A DNA stretch of 64,000 nt from JBFWWP01 sp050246115 (GCA_050246115.1 JBFWWP010000003.1:1-64000), one strand, 5' to 3'; numbered from the stretch's first letter, positions 36,501-45,709 are shown. Notes: a model not told the origin generated them from the sequence alone. Numbers and translations: made by a program.

Positions 36501-37049
36501 GTGCACGAACCCACTACGAACCGGGCCACTACGAACCGGGCCACGACGAACCGGGCCACGGCGAACCGGCGCCGACAGTCGCGGTGCAAGCACTGGTACG
36601 GGGACCGAGCAGTTCGGTCGCTCGCGCTCGCCGGCTTGCTCGCCGTCGCGACATCCTGTTACCCGTCGAACGTAATCGAGGAGACCGGGCGGCAGGTCGT
36701 CGCCGAGCTGCCGTCGGTGCGTTGGCAATCGGCGCCGCCGGAGTTCCCAACGGGGTTGTACGAGTCTGAGCAACTCACGGGCGACGCGGCCGGCGCTCTC
36801 ACCCAGGTCTACTACTACTTCGGTGCTCCGTCGGGAACGAACGACACCGGACCCTACTCTGGCGCTGCGCTCGTGCTCGGCGAAGCGGGCCCGGCGTTCC
36901 AGGTTCTCGCCGGAGTCTGGACCTATCGCGACGGACAACTCGACCTCGGCGACGGGCTCGACCCCTTGGCGGTGCAAGTGGCCGGAGACCGACTCCGGCT
37001 GGCGAACGAGGCCGGCGCCATTACCCTCCTCCGTCAGGAGCTCCGATAG
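36501..37049 (+). CDS. Lipoprotein of unknown function with repeat-coded N-terminus
   Basis: This protein has about 182 residues if it starts at GTG 36501, behind GAGGCGGAGC. It has a hydrophobic signal and lipobox ATSC near residue 50. The first 25 residues are encoded by a 15-bp tandem array and read as a TTNRA repeat, an unusual start for a signal peptide. There is no Met codon in frame between the array and the signal, so a different start cannot be placed easily. The mature part is beta-rich, with no family I recognise. Its stop overlaps the FAD oxidoreductase start (TAGTG), implying coupling. Confidence 0.6.
   Translation: MHEPTTNRATTNRATTNRATANRRRQSRCKHWYGDRAVRSLALAGLLAVATSCYPSNVIEETGRQVVAELPSVRWQSAPPEFPTGLYESEQLTGDAAGALTQVYYYFGAPSGTNDTGPYSGAALVLGEAGPAFQVLAGVWTYRDGQLDLGDGLDPLAVQVAGDRLRLANEAGAITLLRQELR
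36511..36570. repeat. 15-bp tandem repeat, four units
   Basis: CCACTACGAACCGGG is repeated at 36511, 36526, 36541 and 36556, with changes accumulating in the last two. It lies 53 bases past the 181-bp element and inside the apparent start of the lipoprotein gene. Confidence 0.88.
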
Positions 37050-38239
37050 TGCCCTCGGCGACGAACGGCGTCACCCCGGCGATGCCGCCGCATGTTCGGC
37101 CCGACGGTTCGCAGCACGGCGTTCTCGTGGTCGGCGCATCGGTCGGTGGCACCGTCGCCGCACTCGCGCTTGCACGAGCCGGAATTCCTGTCACCGTGAT
37201 CGACCCGCACGATCAACCGTGGGACAAGGTTTGTGGCGAGGGTTTGCACCCGGCGGGGCTCCGCGTCCTCGAGCCGCTCTTGGGATCGCTCGCGAGCGAC
37301 GGCAGCCCGTTTCGCGGGTTCTGCTTCCGCACCCCCGAAGCGCGCGATCTCACTTGGCACTTCCCCAACGCGATCCACGGTCTTGGCGTCGAGCGAACGG
37401 TCCTGACCCGACGCCTGCTCGAAGCGCTCCGTGCCGAGCCGCTCGTCGAACTCCACCTCGGCACCGCGGTCACGGCTCTCCATCGCCTCGCAGGCGGTTG
37501 GCACGCGGAGACGCCCATCGGTGGCTTCGATCGCCGGTTCGTCGTCGGCGCCGACGGCGTCACCTCCCGCGTACGCCAATGGGCGGGCCTCGCGCGCGGC
37601 GATCGATACGGACGCTGGGGTGCTCGGCGCCGCTACCGGTTGCGTACACCGATCGCGGAACGTGTGACCATCGAGTTCATGGGGACCGGCGAGGTCTACC
37701 TGACCCCTCTTGCCGACCAGCGCTTGTCGGTAGCGGTGCTTGGACAGAAGGACTGGATCCTGACGCTGCGTGACCCAGTCGAGTTCGATCGGTTGCTGCA
37801 CGCAGCCCGTTCCCTTCCCGACGGCGCCACGGCCGAAGGCGGAGTCGCCGTGCTCCCCCACCAGGGCTTCCGCAGCTCCCGCCCCGCATGCGAGCAAGTG
37901 TTCCTGGTCGGGGACGCCGCGATGTTCCTGGACCCGATCACCGGCGCCGGCATGACGCTCGCCGCCCTCGGCGGAGCCATCGCCGCAGAGGCCATTGGGT
38001 CGGTCGTGGGTGGGCAGCCCGCGGCGACCGCCGAGAAGTGGTATGCGCGCGAACTCGAGCAAGCGCTCGCGCCCTTCGTGGGCCTCGAACGGTTCCTCGG
38101 CCTCGTCGCGCGGTCGCGACTCGCGCGACGCCTCGCGCTCGGCGGGCTCCGACGACTCCCGTGGATCATCTCACGCCTGGCGAAGCCCACGTTCGAACCG
38201 CGACGCCGACGAGCCTCGGCGCCGGCGGGCGCGCGGTAG
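37049..38239 (+). CDS. FAD-dependent oxidoreductase (geranylgeranyl reductase/monooxygenase type)
   Basis: This 396-residue flavoprotein has an N-terminal dinucleotide-binding stretch (VLVVGASVGGTVAALALA, about residues 24-41), KVCGEGLHPAGL, typical of the geranylgeranyl-reductase group, and FLVGDAAMFLDPITGAGM near 288-305 for FAD ribityl binding. It probably oxidises or reduces a hydrophobic polyketide or isoprenoid. AGGAG lies nine bases before the GTG at 37049, which shares bases with the lipoprotein stop. Such enzymes often accompany type III polyketide synthases, supporting membership of the cluster starting at 31453. Confidence 0.9.
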   Translation: MPSATNGVTPAMPPHVRPDGSQHGVLVVGASVGGTVAALALARAGIPVTVIDPHDQPWDKVCGEGLHPAGLRVLEPLLGSLASDGSPFRGFCFRTPEARDLTWHFPNAIHGLGVERTVLTRRLLEALRAEPLVELHLGTAVTALHRLAGGWHAETPIGGFDRRFVVGADGVTSRVRQWAGLARGDRYGRWGARRRYRLRTPIAERVTIEFMGTGEVYLTPLADQRLSVAVLGQKDWILTLRDPVEFDRLLHAARSLPDGATAEGGVAVLPHQGFRSSRPACEQVFLVGDAAMFLDPITGAGMTLAALGGAIAAEAIGSVVGGQPAATAEKWYARELEQALAPFVGLERFLGLVARSRLARRLALGGLRRLPWIISRLAKPTFEPRRRRASAPAGAR

Positions 38240-38365
38240 CCCGAAGCGACGTGGTGGCGAAAGGGCAACGACGAGGAGCAAGCGGTCCGCGCTGGGAAAG
38301 GCGGCTGAGTACGTCGTCACGACTGTGTCGCAACTGCGAAGCGCGGTCGAGCGCGTGCCTGCACC

Positions 38366-39625
38366 CTACCACTCTTTCCCTGCCTTCTCCGTGACGACCT
38401 TGCGCAAGGCTTCGGCGCGCTCCTTCCAGAAGCCCAGGTAGCCGCGCAGCACTCGACTCACCGGCCGGTTGTTCAGGAACACCGACGGCGCGCCGGTCAG
38501 GCGCAGCCGCGCCGCCAGACGCAGATCCTCATTGACCGCCTCCGCCACCGCCGGCGAACTCATGTCGGTGACGAAGCGCCCGACGTTCAAACCCAGCGCC
38601 CCCGCCATCTCGCTGTAGTCGAGCGAAGCCAGGGCCGTCCTACGTTCGATCAGGTAGGTGTGCGCCTCCCAGAACTTGCCTTGCAAGTGCGCGGCTTGGA
38701 TCGCAAGTGCCGCGCGCATGGCATTCGGGTGTTTGTCGCTCAACGGCAGGTGCTTGAACACGATCCGCAGGTGTCCGTTGAACAGCGGTTTGATCTCCTC
38801 GAAGAGCTGTTGATCGAACTTGGCGCACTGCGGGCACTCAATGTCGCTGAAGTAGGTGATCCGCATGTACGGCGTCTTCTCGTTGAGCACCGTGGGATCA
38901 TCGTCGCGCACGTCCAGCTCGACCTCGGCCTGGCTCTCGTACATGGCGCGCAGCGTGTCGGCGTCTTGCTTGAAGGCATCGAGCTCCTCGACGACCTCGG
39001 CGAACTCGCGCTCGCGCGCCTCGAAACCGAGAATCGTCGCGCGCTGACTGAACGCCACGCAAATGCCGAGAATCAGCGCCGCGGTCACGCCGAGCAGGCG
39101 ATTCGTTGGGTGGACTGGGCCCGTCGCGCGCCCGGTCGCGGGCTCCGCAGCTGCCCGCGGCCGCGCCCAGAAGGCCGCCGCCAGCAGGCCGAAGTTGACG
39201 GCGTGGGAACTCAGGCAGAGCGGGCACCAAGCGTGTACGAAGGCCGCCATCACCACGATGAACCACAGGGAGGCTACGCTACCCAGAGCGCACAGTCCGA
39301 GCACCCCTCGGTGCAGCCAGGCGCGCGATCCCTCCACCGGACCGATGGTCGCGAACCACGCCGCCAGGGCCACGAAGTACCAAAGACCCAACAGGGCCAC
39401 GGGAAGCCCCGTCCCCTTCGTGTCCTCCGCGGGCGCCGGAGGGAACACGCCCCAACGGCTGTGGATGACGGCATCGCACCCCGAGCCCTCGGCCCCGCAT
39501 GCACCCGCGAGCAAGCCGGTCCCGGCCGAGCCGCGCGCGTGCATGTCGACCAAGGTGCTGCTCAACCAGATGCCGATCAGACACAAACCCAGGCACACCA
39601 AATGGGGCAAGAAACGCCGTTTCAT
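38366..39625 (-). CDS. VKOR-DsbA fusion (disulfide-forming protein)
   Basis: This 419-residue protein has a membrane domain of the vitamin K epoxide reductase family (about residues 5-200), with paired cysteines before DAVIHSRWG and the quinone-side WCPLCLSSH. A periplasmic thioredoxin/DsbA-like domain follows, with CPQC at residues 264-267 and GAPSVFLNN as the cis-Pro loop. It would re-oxidise its own DsbA domain using quinone and so make disulfides in exported proteins. That fits the many Cys-rich secreted proteins here. A good promoter lies upstream at 39671-39699. Confidence 0.93.
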   Translation of the reverse strand: MKRRFLPHLVCLGLCLIGIWLSSTLVDMHARGSAGTGLLAGACGAEGSGCDAVIHSRWGVFPPAPAEDTKGTGLPVALLGLWYFVALAAWFATIGPVEGSRAWLHRGVLGLCALGSVASLWFIVVMAAFVHAWCPLCLSSHAVNFGLLAAAFWARPRAAAEPATGRATGPVHPTNRLLGVTAALILGICVAFSQRATILGFEAREREFAEVVEELDAFKQDADTLRAMYESQAEVELDVRDDDPTVLNEKTPYMRITYFSDIECPQCAKFDQQLFEEIKPLFNGHLRIVFKHLPLSDKHPNAMRAALAIQAAHLQGKFWEAHTYLIERRTALASLDYSEMAGALGLNVGRFVTDMSSPAVAEAVNEDLRLAARLRLTGAPSVFLNNRPVSRVLRGYLGFWKERAEALRKVVTEKAGKEW

Positions 39626-39670
39626 GAACGCTCGCACTCTCTGTTCGGGTGGAGATCGAGTCACGGTCGG

Positions 39671-39699
39671 ACTATACCCAGCGGGCGCCGGGCCGTAAA
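39671..39699 (-). promoter_or_regulatory. Sigma-70-like promoter of the VKOR-DsbA gene
   Basis: On the minus strand TTTACG and TATAGT are separated by exactly 17 bases, about 45 bases before the ATG at 39625. This is the best promoter-like pair I see in the window. Confidence 0.55.
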
Positions 39700-39763
39700 C
39701 CGCGGCCTCGGGGCACCCGGTCGCCGGGTTGCCGGCGCGACCGTATTGCTGCGCGCGCGGGCA

Positions 39764-39793
39764 TTGCGGCGCATCGCCCGACGTCGCTACAGT
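39764..39793 (+). promoter_or_regulatory. Possible promoter giving a leaderless asnB message
   Basis: TTGCGG and TACAGT are 18 bases apart. The -10 box ends seven bases before the ATG at 39801, so transcription would begin at or next to the start codon. No ribosome binding site is present between them. Confidence 0.4.
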
Positions 39794-39800
39794 GCCGGAC

Positions 39801-41699
39801 ATGTGCGGAATCACGGGCGCGATCGCCTTCGAACCAGAATCCAGTCCGATCACCGAAGCGCTGATCACGCGAATGCGGGATGCGCTCGCTCACCGAGGCC
39901 CGGACGGTGCCGGGACATGGGTCGCGGCCGATGCGACCGTGGGGCTCGGTCACCGCCGACTGGCGATCATCGACCCTTCGACGGCCGCCGCACAGCCCAT
40001 GGTCAGCGCCGACGGGCAGCTGCGGCTGGTCTTCAACGGCGAGATCTACAACCACGCCGAGCTGCGACGTGAGCTCGAGCGGGCTGGTCGCACGCGTTGG
40101 GCTACGGACCATTCCGACACCGAAGTCTTGCTGCAAGCCTATGAACACTGGGGAATCGACTGCCTCGAGCGGCTGCGGGGGATGTTCGCGTTCGCGGTCT
40201 GGGATGCGCGCGCGCGCAGCCTCACCCTCGCCCGCGACCGCATCGGCGTGAAGCCTCTCTACTTCAGCCGCCGCAACGCGCGCTTCGCGTTTGCCTCCGA
40301 GATCAAGGCATTGCTCGCAGATCCGGAACAGGAAGCGGCGGTGGATGAGGCCGCATTCGTCGACTACCTCTCGTTCCTGACGACCGCGGCACCTCACACG
40401 TTGTTTCGCGGCATCCACAAGCTGCCGGCCGGCTGCACACTGCACGTCACGCACACGGGCGAGCTCACCCAACGCCGCTACTGGGACATTCTCACTCGCG
40501 CGGAATCGCTCGCGGGTGTTCCTCGAAGCGAACTGGTCGCACGTCTGCGCGAAGAGCTCCGTATGTCGGTCGCGCTGCGCAAGGTCGCCGACGTCCCGGT
40601 GGGCGTGTTCCTCTCCGGCGGAGTGGACTCGAGCACCAACACCGCCTTGTTCTCGGAAGGAGAATCGCGGCCGGTCCGCACGTTCTCGATCGGCTACGAT
40701 CGCGAGTATGCGTCGTATCCCAGCGAACTCGGACACGCCCGCGAAGTGGCGCGAGCGCTCGGCACCGAACACCACGAACTCGTGCTGGGTGCGGCCGAAG
40801 TGGCGGACTTCCTGCCGCGCATGGCCGAACTCCAGGACGAGCCCCTCGGCGACCCAGTGTGCGTTCCCGTGTTCTACGTGTCGCAGCTCGCGCGCGCGAA
40901 CGGGGTCAAGGTGTGCCAGGTCGGCGAAGGCGCAGATGAGCTCTTCTGCGGCTACCCATCGTGGCGCCAGGCACTGCGCCTCGAGCGGTGGAATCGGTGG
41001 GCGGTACCGACGGCGCTCAAGCGCGCGGGCCTCGCCGGCTTGCGGATGGTGGGCAAGGATGAGAGCGCGTACTACGAGTGGCTGCGCAGGGGAGCCGCGC
41101 GAGAGCCAATCTTCTGGGGCGGCGCGGAAGGGTTTCGTCCAACCGGCCTCCAGCGGCTGCTCTCCGGGCGACTGCGCGAGGCGTTCCGCGGCCGCAGTGG
41201 TTGGCAGACCATCGAGCCGATGTGGCGTCACTTCCTCGCGCACAGTCGCGACCCCGCGCCGCTCCAGTGGATGAGCTACGTCGACCTGCAGCTCCGGCTG
41301 CCCGAGCTCTTGCTCATGCGCGTCGACAAGATGAGCATGGGGGCTTCGCTCGAGGCGCGCGTCCCGTTCCTGGACCACCGACTCGTGGAGTTCGCCTTCG
41401 GGGTGCCGGCGGCGGAGAAGACCCGCGACGGCAGGCTCAAGGGGCTACTCAAGGACGCAGTCAGCGGCCTCGTCCCGCAAGCGGTGATCGAACGACCCAA
41501 GCAAGGCTTCGGAGTCCCGGTCCACGAGTGGCTGACGCACGAACTGCGCGAATTCACTCGGGAGGCGGTGGCAGCCTTCGTCCGCGGCACCGATCTGCTC
41601 GATGCCCGACAAGTGGAGTCGCTGTTCGTGCGTAACCGGACCCACGACCTGTGGGTCCTTCTCAACGTGGCGCTCTGGTGGAATCGGTACGTGAAGTGA
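39801..41699 (+). CDS. asnB: Glutamine-hydrolysing asparagine synthetase
   Basis: This 632-residue enzyme transfers amide nitrogen from glutamine to an acid. Cys2 (MCGITGAI) is the glutaminase nucleophile. RLAIID and NGEIYNH complete the N-terminal domain. FLSGGVDSST is the ATP-pyrophosphatase loop. It could make asparagine, or, as in many surface-sugar loci, amidate a sugar acid. The overlap with a glycosyltransferase gene hints at the latter. No ribosome binding site precedes the ATG. The upstream part of the frame is not coding. Confidence 0.94.
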   Translation: MCGITGAIAFEPESSPITEALITRMRDALAHRGPDGAGTWVAADATVGLGHRRLAIIDPSTAAAQPMVSADGQLRLVFNGEIYNHAELRRELERAGRTRWATDHSDTEVLLQAYEHWGIDCLERLRGMFAFAVWDARARSLTLARDRIGVKPLYFSRRNARFAFASEIKALLADPEQEAAVDEAAFVDYLSFLTTAAPHTLFRGIHKLPAGCTLHVTHTGELTQRRYWDILTRAESLAGVPRSELVARLREELRMSVALRKVADVPVGVFLSGGVDSSTNTALFSEGESRPVRTFSIGYDREYASYPSELGHAREVARALGTEHHELVLGAAEVADFLPRMAELQDEPLGDPVCVPVFYVSQLARANGVKVCQVGEGADELFCGYPSWRQALRLERWNRWAVPTALKRAGLAGLRMVGKDESAYYEWLRRGAAREPIFWGGAEGFRPTGLQRLLSGRLREAFRGRSGWQTIEPMWRHFLAHSRDPAPLQWMSYVDLQLRLPELLLMRVDKMSMGASLEARVPFLDHRLVEFAFGVPAAEKTRDGRLKGLLKDAVSGLVPQAVIERPKQGFGVPVHEWLTHELREFTREAVAAFVRGTDLLDARQVESLFVRNRTHDLWVLLNVALWWNRYVK

Positions 41700-43387
41700 C
41701 CCCGTCGCAACCCGGAACTCGGCTCGTCATCGTTCGCGGCGCCACGAAAGCGCGCGCCGCTGCCGTCGGCGAGCGCGTGGTGTCGTTCGAGTCCATGCGT
41801 GCGCAGCCACTCCTGCGCGTGCTTCTGCGTCAGCGCTCGGTCACGTTGTACACCTATCGCGCCGACACCATCACCCGGCCGTTCTTGACGGAGCTGTGGC
41901 TGCGACTGCAGAGCCGCGGCCCGTGTCGGATCGAAGACGAGGGTGGAGCGAGCATCGGAGTGACCTGGTCCCGGCTCGTACGCTCGGGGTGGCGCGCCGC
42001 GTGCGACTTTGCGAGCCGATCTTCGCTGCGTCGGCAAGTCGACCGTGAGTTGCGTGAGCTGGAGGCTCGAGAAAGCGCTCGAGGAGATGAGCCGCACGAG
42101 ACGCCGGGTCGACGAGCCGAGCGACGGCCCCCGAGCCTCCAGGCCGGCGCGCGACCGGTGTACTTGCGCACGGATCCCTGGTTCGGAGTCGCCGCGGGCG
42201 GCTCCGTCGGCCACATCGCCGGGGTGTTGAATCAACTCGCCGAATTGGGTCCACCACCGCTCTTCATCACGACCGACGACATGCCGACGATCGCGAGCGC
42301 GGTCCGCGTGCATCGGGTGCTGGCCCCGGCACGGTTTCGCGACCTCCCGGGCCTGCTGTCCCTGGCCTACGACCGCGCGATCGAGGCCGAGGCCGCGCCG
42401 CTCCTCGCGGCCGACCCGCCGGCTTTCGTCTATGCGCGCTATGCCCTCAACAGCTACGCGGGGCTGCGCCTGGCCAGGCGACTGGGGGTGCCGTTCGTCC
42501 TCGAGTACAACGGGTCCGAGGTCTGGATCCAGCGCCATTGGGGGTCGGGGCTACCCGAGGAGACGCTGGCACGTCGAATCGAGCACCTCAACTTGAGCGG
42601 GGCCGACCACGTCGTGGTCGTGAGTCGCGCCTTGCGAGACGAGCTGGTTCGGGCGGGCTTCTCGGAAGCCAAGATCATCGTGAATCCCAACGGGGTCGAT
42701 GTCACCCGGTACCACCCACGACTCGACGGCGAACCGGTTCGCCGTCGACTCGCGCTCGGCCATCGCCTCGTGATCGGCTTCATTGGCACGTTCGGTCCGT
42801 GGCACGGAGCCGAGGTGCTGGCCGAGGCCTTTGGGCGCTTGCTGAGCGCTTACCCGCACTACCGAGAATCGGTGCGTTTGCTGTGGATCGGTGATGGCGC
42901 GGGTCGACCCGCCGCCGAACAGTGCCTCGCGCGCTTGGGCGTTGGCGACGCGAGCGTCTTCGCCGGGCGCGTCCCGCAGGCGGAAGCACCCGCGTTCCTT
43001 GCCGCCACCGACATCCTCGTGTCGCCCCACGTGCCCAACCCCGACGGGAGCGAGTTCTTCGGCTCCCCGACCAAACTGTTCGAGTACATGGCCATGGGCC
43101 GTGCGATCATCGCCTCCGACCTCGCCCAGATCGGTGAGCTACTCGATCACGGCGAGACCGCGTGGCTCGTGCCCCCGGGCGATCCCGAGGCGTTGGTCGC
43201 GGGCCTGCAGGTACTGATCGATGATCCGACGCTACGCGCGCGCTTGGGCGCGGCAGCACGGCGTCAGGCCGAGGACCGACACACGTGGCGTGAGCACGTT
43301 CGCCGCATTCTCGAGCGTGTGTTCGCCGAACCTCGTGAACCGGGAACCCGACCCGTGCAGGAACACCCAGCGCCGCACGAGTGCTGA
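41696..43387 (+). CDS. GT4-like glycosyltransferase
   Basis: This 563-residue protein has a C-terminal half typical of GT-B family 4: VVSRALRDELV, NPNGVDVTRYHP, IGFIGTFGPWHGAEVL and the donor-binding GSEFFGSPTKLFEYMAMG with its E-x7-E pair. The N-terminal 130 residues are less usual and Arg-rich. GTG at 41696 overlaps the asnB stop (GTGA). A GTG at 41651 is possible but lies inside asnB. It probably adds a sugar to a surface polysaccharide or glycolipid. A GC palindrome follows the stop. Confidence 0.9.
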   Translation: MTPSQPGTRLVIVRGATKARAAAVGERVVSFESMRAQPLLRVLLRQRSVTLYTYRADTITRPFLTELWLRLQSRGPCRIEDEGGASIGVTWSRLVRSGWRAACDFASRSSLRRQVDRELRELEARESARGDEPHETPGRRAERRPPSLQAGARPVYLRTDPWFGVAAGGSVGHIAGVLNQLAELGPPPLFITTDDMPTIASAVRVHRVLAPARFRDLPGLLSLAYDRAIEAEAAPLLAADPPAFVYARYALNSYAGLRLARRLGVPFVLEYNGSEVWIQRHWGSGLPEETLARRIEHLNLSGADHVVVVSRALRDELVRAGFSEAKIIVNPNGVDVTRYHPRLDGEPVRRRLALGHRLVIGFIGTFGPWHGAEVLAEAFGRLLSAYPHYRESVRLLWIGDGAGRPAAEQCLARLGVGDASVFAGRVPQAEAPAFLAATDILVSPHVPNPDGSEFFGSPTKLFEYMAMGRAIIASDLAQIGELLDHGETAWLVPPGDPEALVAGLQVLIDDPTLRARLGAAARRQAEDRHTWREHVRRILERVFAEPREPGTRPVQEHPAPHEC

Positions 43388-43399
43388 CCCCGCGCGGGG
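43388..43399. terminator. Short GC palindrome after the glycosyltransferase
   Basis: CCCCGCGCGGGG begins at the base after the stop codon. It could be a small terminator stem, but it has no T-run. Confidence 0.3.
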
Positions 43400-43514
43400 A
43401 GCCGCCCGAGTCGCGCCAATTGTCGGCTGACTCCTGGCGAAAACCTCGAGCGGACTTTATCCTCCGCGTTCCCGTGGATGTCGAGTGACCCTCCGTCTGA
43501 ACAGCGAGCTGCCC

Positions 43515-45500
43515 ATGACGACTACGATTCCGAAGGCCGACATCGAAGCCCGCGCTCCTTGGACCGTCGCCGACGCGGCCCGGCTCTACCGCCTCGCCGA
43601 GTGGGGTCGCGGCTACTTCGACGTGAATGCCGAGGGTAACGTCGTGGTGTTTCCGGACAAGACCACCGGCCGCAGCGTCGACCTCTACCGCGTGGTCCAA
43701 GGCCTCGCCGAGCGGGGACTGCGGTCGCCGATCCTGTTGCGCTTCACCGACCTGCTCGCCCACCGTCTGCGAGAGATCCGCAGCGCCTTCGACCGCGCCA
43801 TCGCCGACGCCGAGTACAAGGGCGGCTACTCGTGCGTCTACCCGATCAAGGTCAATCAACAGCGCCACATCTGCGAGGAAATCCGCGACTTCGGTGCCAA
43901 GCTCGGCTTCGGCCTCGAGGCCGGCAGCAAGCCAGAGTTGCTGGCGGTGCTGGCCCTCACCGAGGGCCACGATCAGATGCCCATCATCTGCAATGGCTTC
44001 AAGGACGACGAGTTTGCCGAGACCGTGATCTTGGCCACGAAACTCGGACGCAACATCGTCCCGGTGGTCGAGAAGTTCAGTGAACTCGAGCTGATCGTCA
44101 AGCACGCCGAGCGCTACAACGTCCGACCCCAGCTCGGGGTCCGCGTCAAACTGTTCTCGCGCGGCGTCGGACGTTGGGAGAACTCGGCTGGCACCCACAG
44201 TAAGTTCGGGCTGTTCGTTTCCGAGGTGCTGCGCGCAGTGGACTACCTGCGGGAGCGCAACATGCTGGATTGCCTGCGGCTGCTGCACTGCCACATCGGT
44301 TCCCAAGTCCACGACATTCGTACTGTCGTGCAGATGACCACTGAGCTCACCCACGTCTACACCGAGCTGAAGCGCCTCGGGGCGGCCATGGGCATGCTCG
44401 ACATCGGGGGAGGCCTCGCAGTCGACTACGACGGCACTCAGTCGGCCACCGATTCGTCGGCCAACTACGGAGTGGACGAGTATGCCTCGACCGTGCTGTG
44501 GCGGATCAAGTCGATCTGCGACGAGGCGGACTGCCCTCACCCTCTGCTCGTCACCGAATCGGGGCGCGCCATGGTGGCCTACGGCAGCGTCTTGGTCTGC
44601 AACGTCGTCGGCAAGTCGTCGTTCGATGCTCGACCGCAGATGGACTGGATCAAATCCGTCATCGACCGTGAAGATGAGATCCCGCAGCCGATCAACGATC
44701 TGTTGACGACCTACGAGACGCTCGCGCGGGGTAAAGTGGTCGAGCTCTATCACGACGCGACCCAGGCCCGCGACGAAGCCATCAGCTTGTTCAGCCTGGG
44801 ATACATGTCGCTGCCGCTCCGCGCGGTGGCCGAGCAGTTGTTCTGGTGCATCGGCTACGAGCTGTTGAAGAAGGTGACCAAGGAAGATCCATCCCAGCTC
44901 AAGCGTTCGGAGGAACTCCAGGACCTGCCGGATCTCCTGAGCGACATCTACTTCTGCAACTTCAGCTTGTTCCAATCCGCCCCAGACTCGTGGGCAATCG
45001 GGCAGCTGTTCCCGATCTGCCCGATTCACCGCTTGACCGAGCAACCGACCCGGCGGGGAACCCTGGCCGACATTACCTGCGACTCGGATGGCAAGGTCGA
45101 CCGCTTCGTCGATCCGGAGATCGAGAAGCGGACGCTCGAACTCCACGACCTGATCCCCTCGATCGAGGGCGACTACTACGACCCGTACTACCTCGGCGTG
45201 TTCTTGGTCGGCGCGTACCAGGAGATCCTGGGCGACCTCCACAACCTCCTGGGAGACACCCATGCGGTCCACATCTCGGTGGCCGACGATGGCGACTGGC
45301 GACTCGAGGAAGTGATCGAAGGCGACACCGTCCGTGAAGTCCTGAGCTACGTACAGTTCGAGCACCTCGACATGCGCCGCTCACTTCGGCGCAACGTCGA
45401 GCAGGCCGTCCGCGAGAACCGTTTGACGTTGAGCGAGGGCAAGAGCCTGCTCCAGTTCTACAACGACGGCCTCGACGGCTACACCTACCTCGAGGACTAA
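43515..45500 (+). CDS. speA: Biosynthetic arginine decarboxylase
   Basis: This 661-residue PLP enzyme makes agmatine from arginine, the first step of one polyamine route. Lys112 in VYPIKVNQQ binds PLP. FGLEAGSKPEL, LHCHIGSQ, LDIGGGL and the late CDSDGK region fit the SpeA family, and the length is normal. ATG 43515 is used. A GTG at 43485 would add ten residues. The stop codon lies within a sequence matching the end of the 181-bp repeat. No agmatine-processing gene is adjacent. The MFS-spermidine synthase fusion at 49.3 kb is separate. Confidence 0.95.
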   Translation: MTTTIPKADIEARAPWTVADAARLYRLAEWGRGYFDVNAEGNVVVFPDKTTGRSVDLYRVVQGLAERGLRSPILLRFTDLLAHRLREIRSAFDRAIADAEYKGGYSCVYPIKVNQQRHICEEIRDFGAKLGFGLEAGSKPELLAVLALTEGHDQMPIICNGFKDDEFAETVILATKLGRNIVPVVEKFSELELIVKHAERYNVRPQLGVRVKLFSRGVGRWENSAGTHSKFGLFVSEVLRAVDYLRERNMLDCLRLLHCHIGSQVHDIRTVVQMTTELTHVYTELKRLGAAMGMLDIGGGLAVDYDGTQSATDSSANYGVDEYASTVLWRIKSICDEADCPHPLLVTESGRAMVAYGSVLVCNVVGKSSFDARPQMDWIKSVIDREDEIPQPINDLLTTYETLARGKVVELYHDATQARDEAISLFSLGYMSLPLRAVAEQLFWCIGYELLKKVTKEDPSQLKRSEELQDLPDLLSDIYFCNFSLFQSAPDSWAIGQLFPICPIHRLTEQPTRRGTLADITCDSDGKVDRFVDPEIEKRTLELHDLIPSIEGDYYDPYYLGVFLVGAYQEILGDLHNLLGDTHAVHISVADDGDWRLEEVIEGDTVREVLSYVQFEHLDMRRSLRRNVEQAVRENRLTLSEGKSLLQFYNDGLDGYTYLED

Positions 45501-45514
45501 GGAGTCGCGCAAGA
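45497..45514 (+). repeat. Possible end fragment of the 181-bp element at the speA stop
   Basis: CTAAGGAGTCGCGCAAGA matches the left end of copy B at 17 of 18 positions, and its TAA is the speA stop codon. The rest of the element is absent. It may be a remnant or a chance match, but the length makes chance unlikely. Confidence 0.5.
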
Positions 45515-45531
45515 TCGGAGTACAACTCCGA
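45515..45531. terminator. Small hairpin after speA
   Basis: TCGGAGT and ACTCCGA pair around ACA, 14 bases past the speA stop and directly after the repeat fragment. It is too short to be strong alone. Confidence 0.35.
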
Positions 45532-45633
45532 AATTGCACAAGCTGGTGGAAAAAGTGGCACCGGGGGGAGATGCCCGCGGTGCGGCTTGGGGTTGCGTGG
45601 GAGGCGGGCGACAACGATTCGACGCCCTTTGGA

Positions 45634-45669
45634 CCACGCGGCGCCGGGGGGGAACCTCGCGCCGCGTGG
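45634..45669. terminator. Bidirectional terminator between convergent genes
   Basis: CCACGCGGCGC and GCGCCGCGTGG are exact 11-base complements around a 14-base loop. They lie between the ends of speA and the converging cytochrome gene, the expected place for a shared terminator. Confidence 0.6.
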
Positions 45670-45709
45670 CCCGGCCGAATCCACGACAGGGGCTCGCTGA
45701 CGGGTCGGA

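Noticed and set aside
43107..45365. 752-codon open frame on the minus strand
   Set aside because: It is antisense to speA, whose family motifs are unmistakable.
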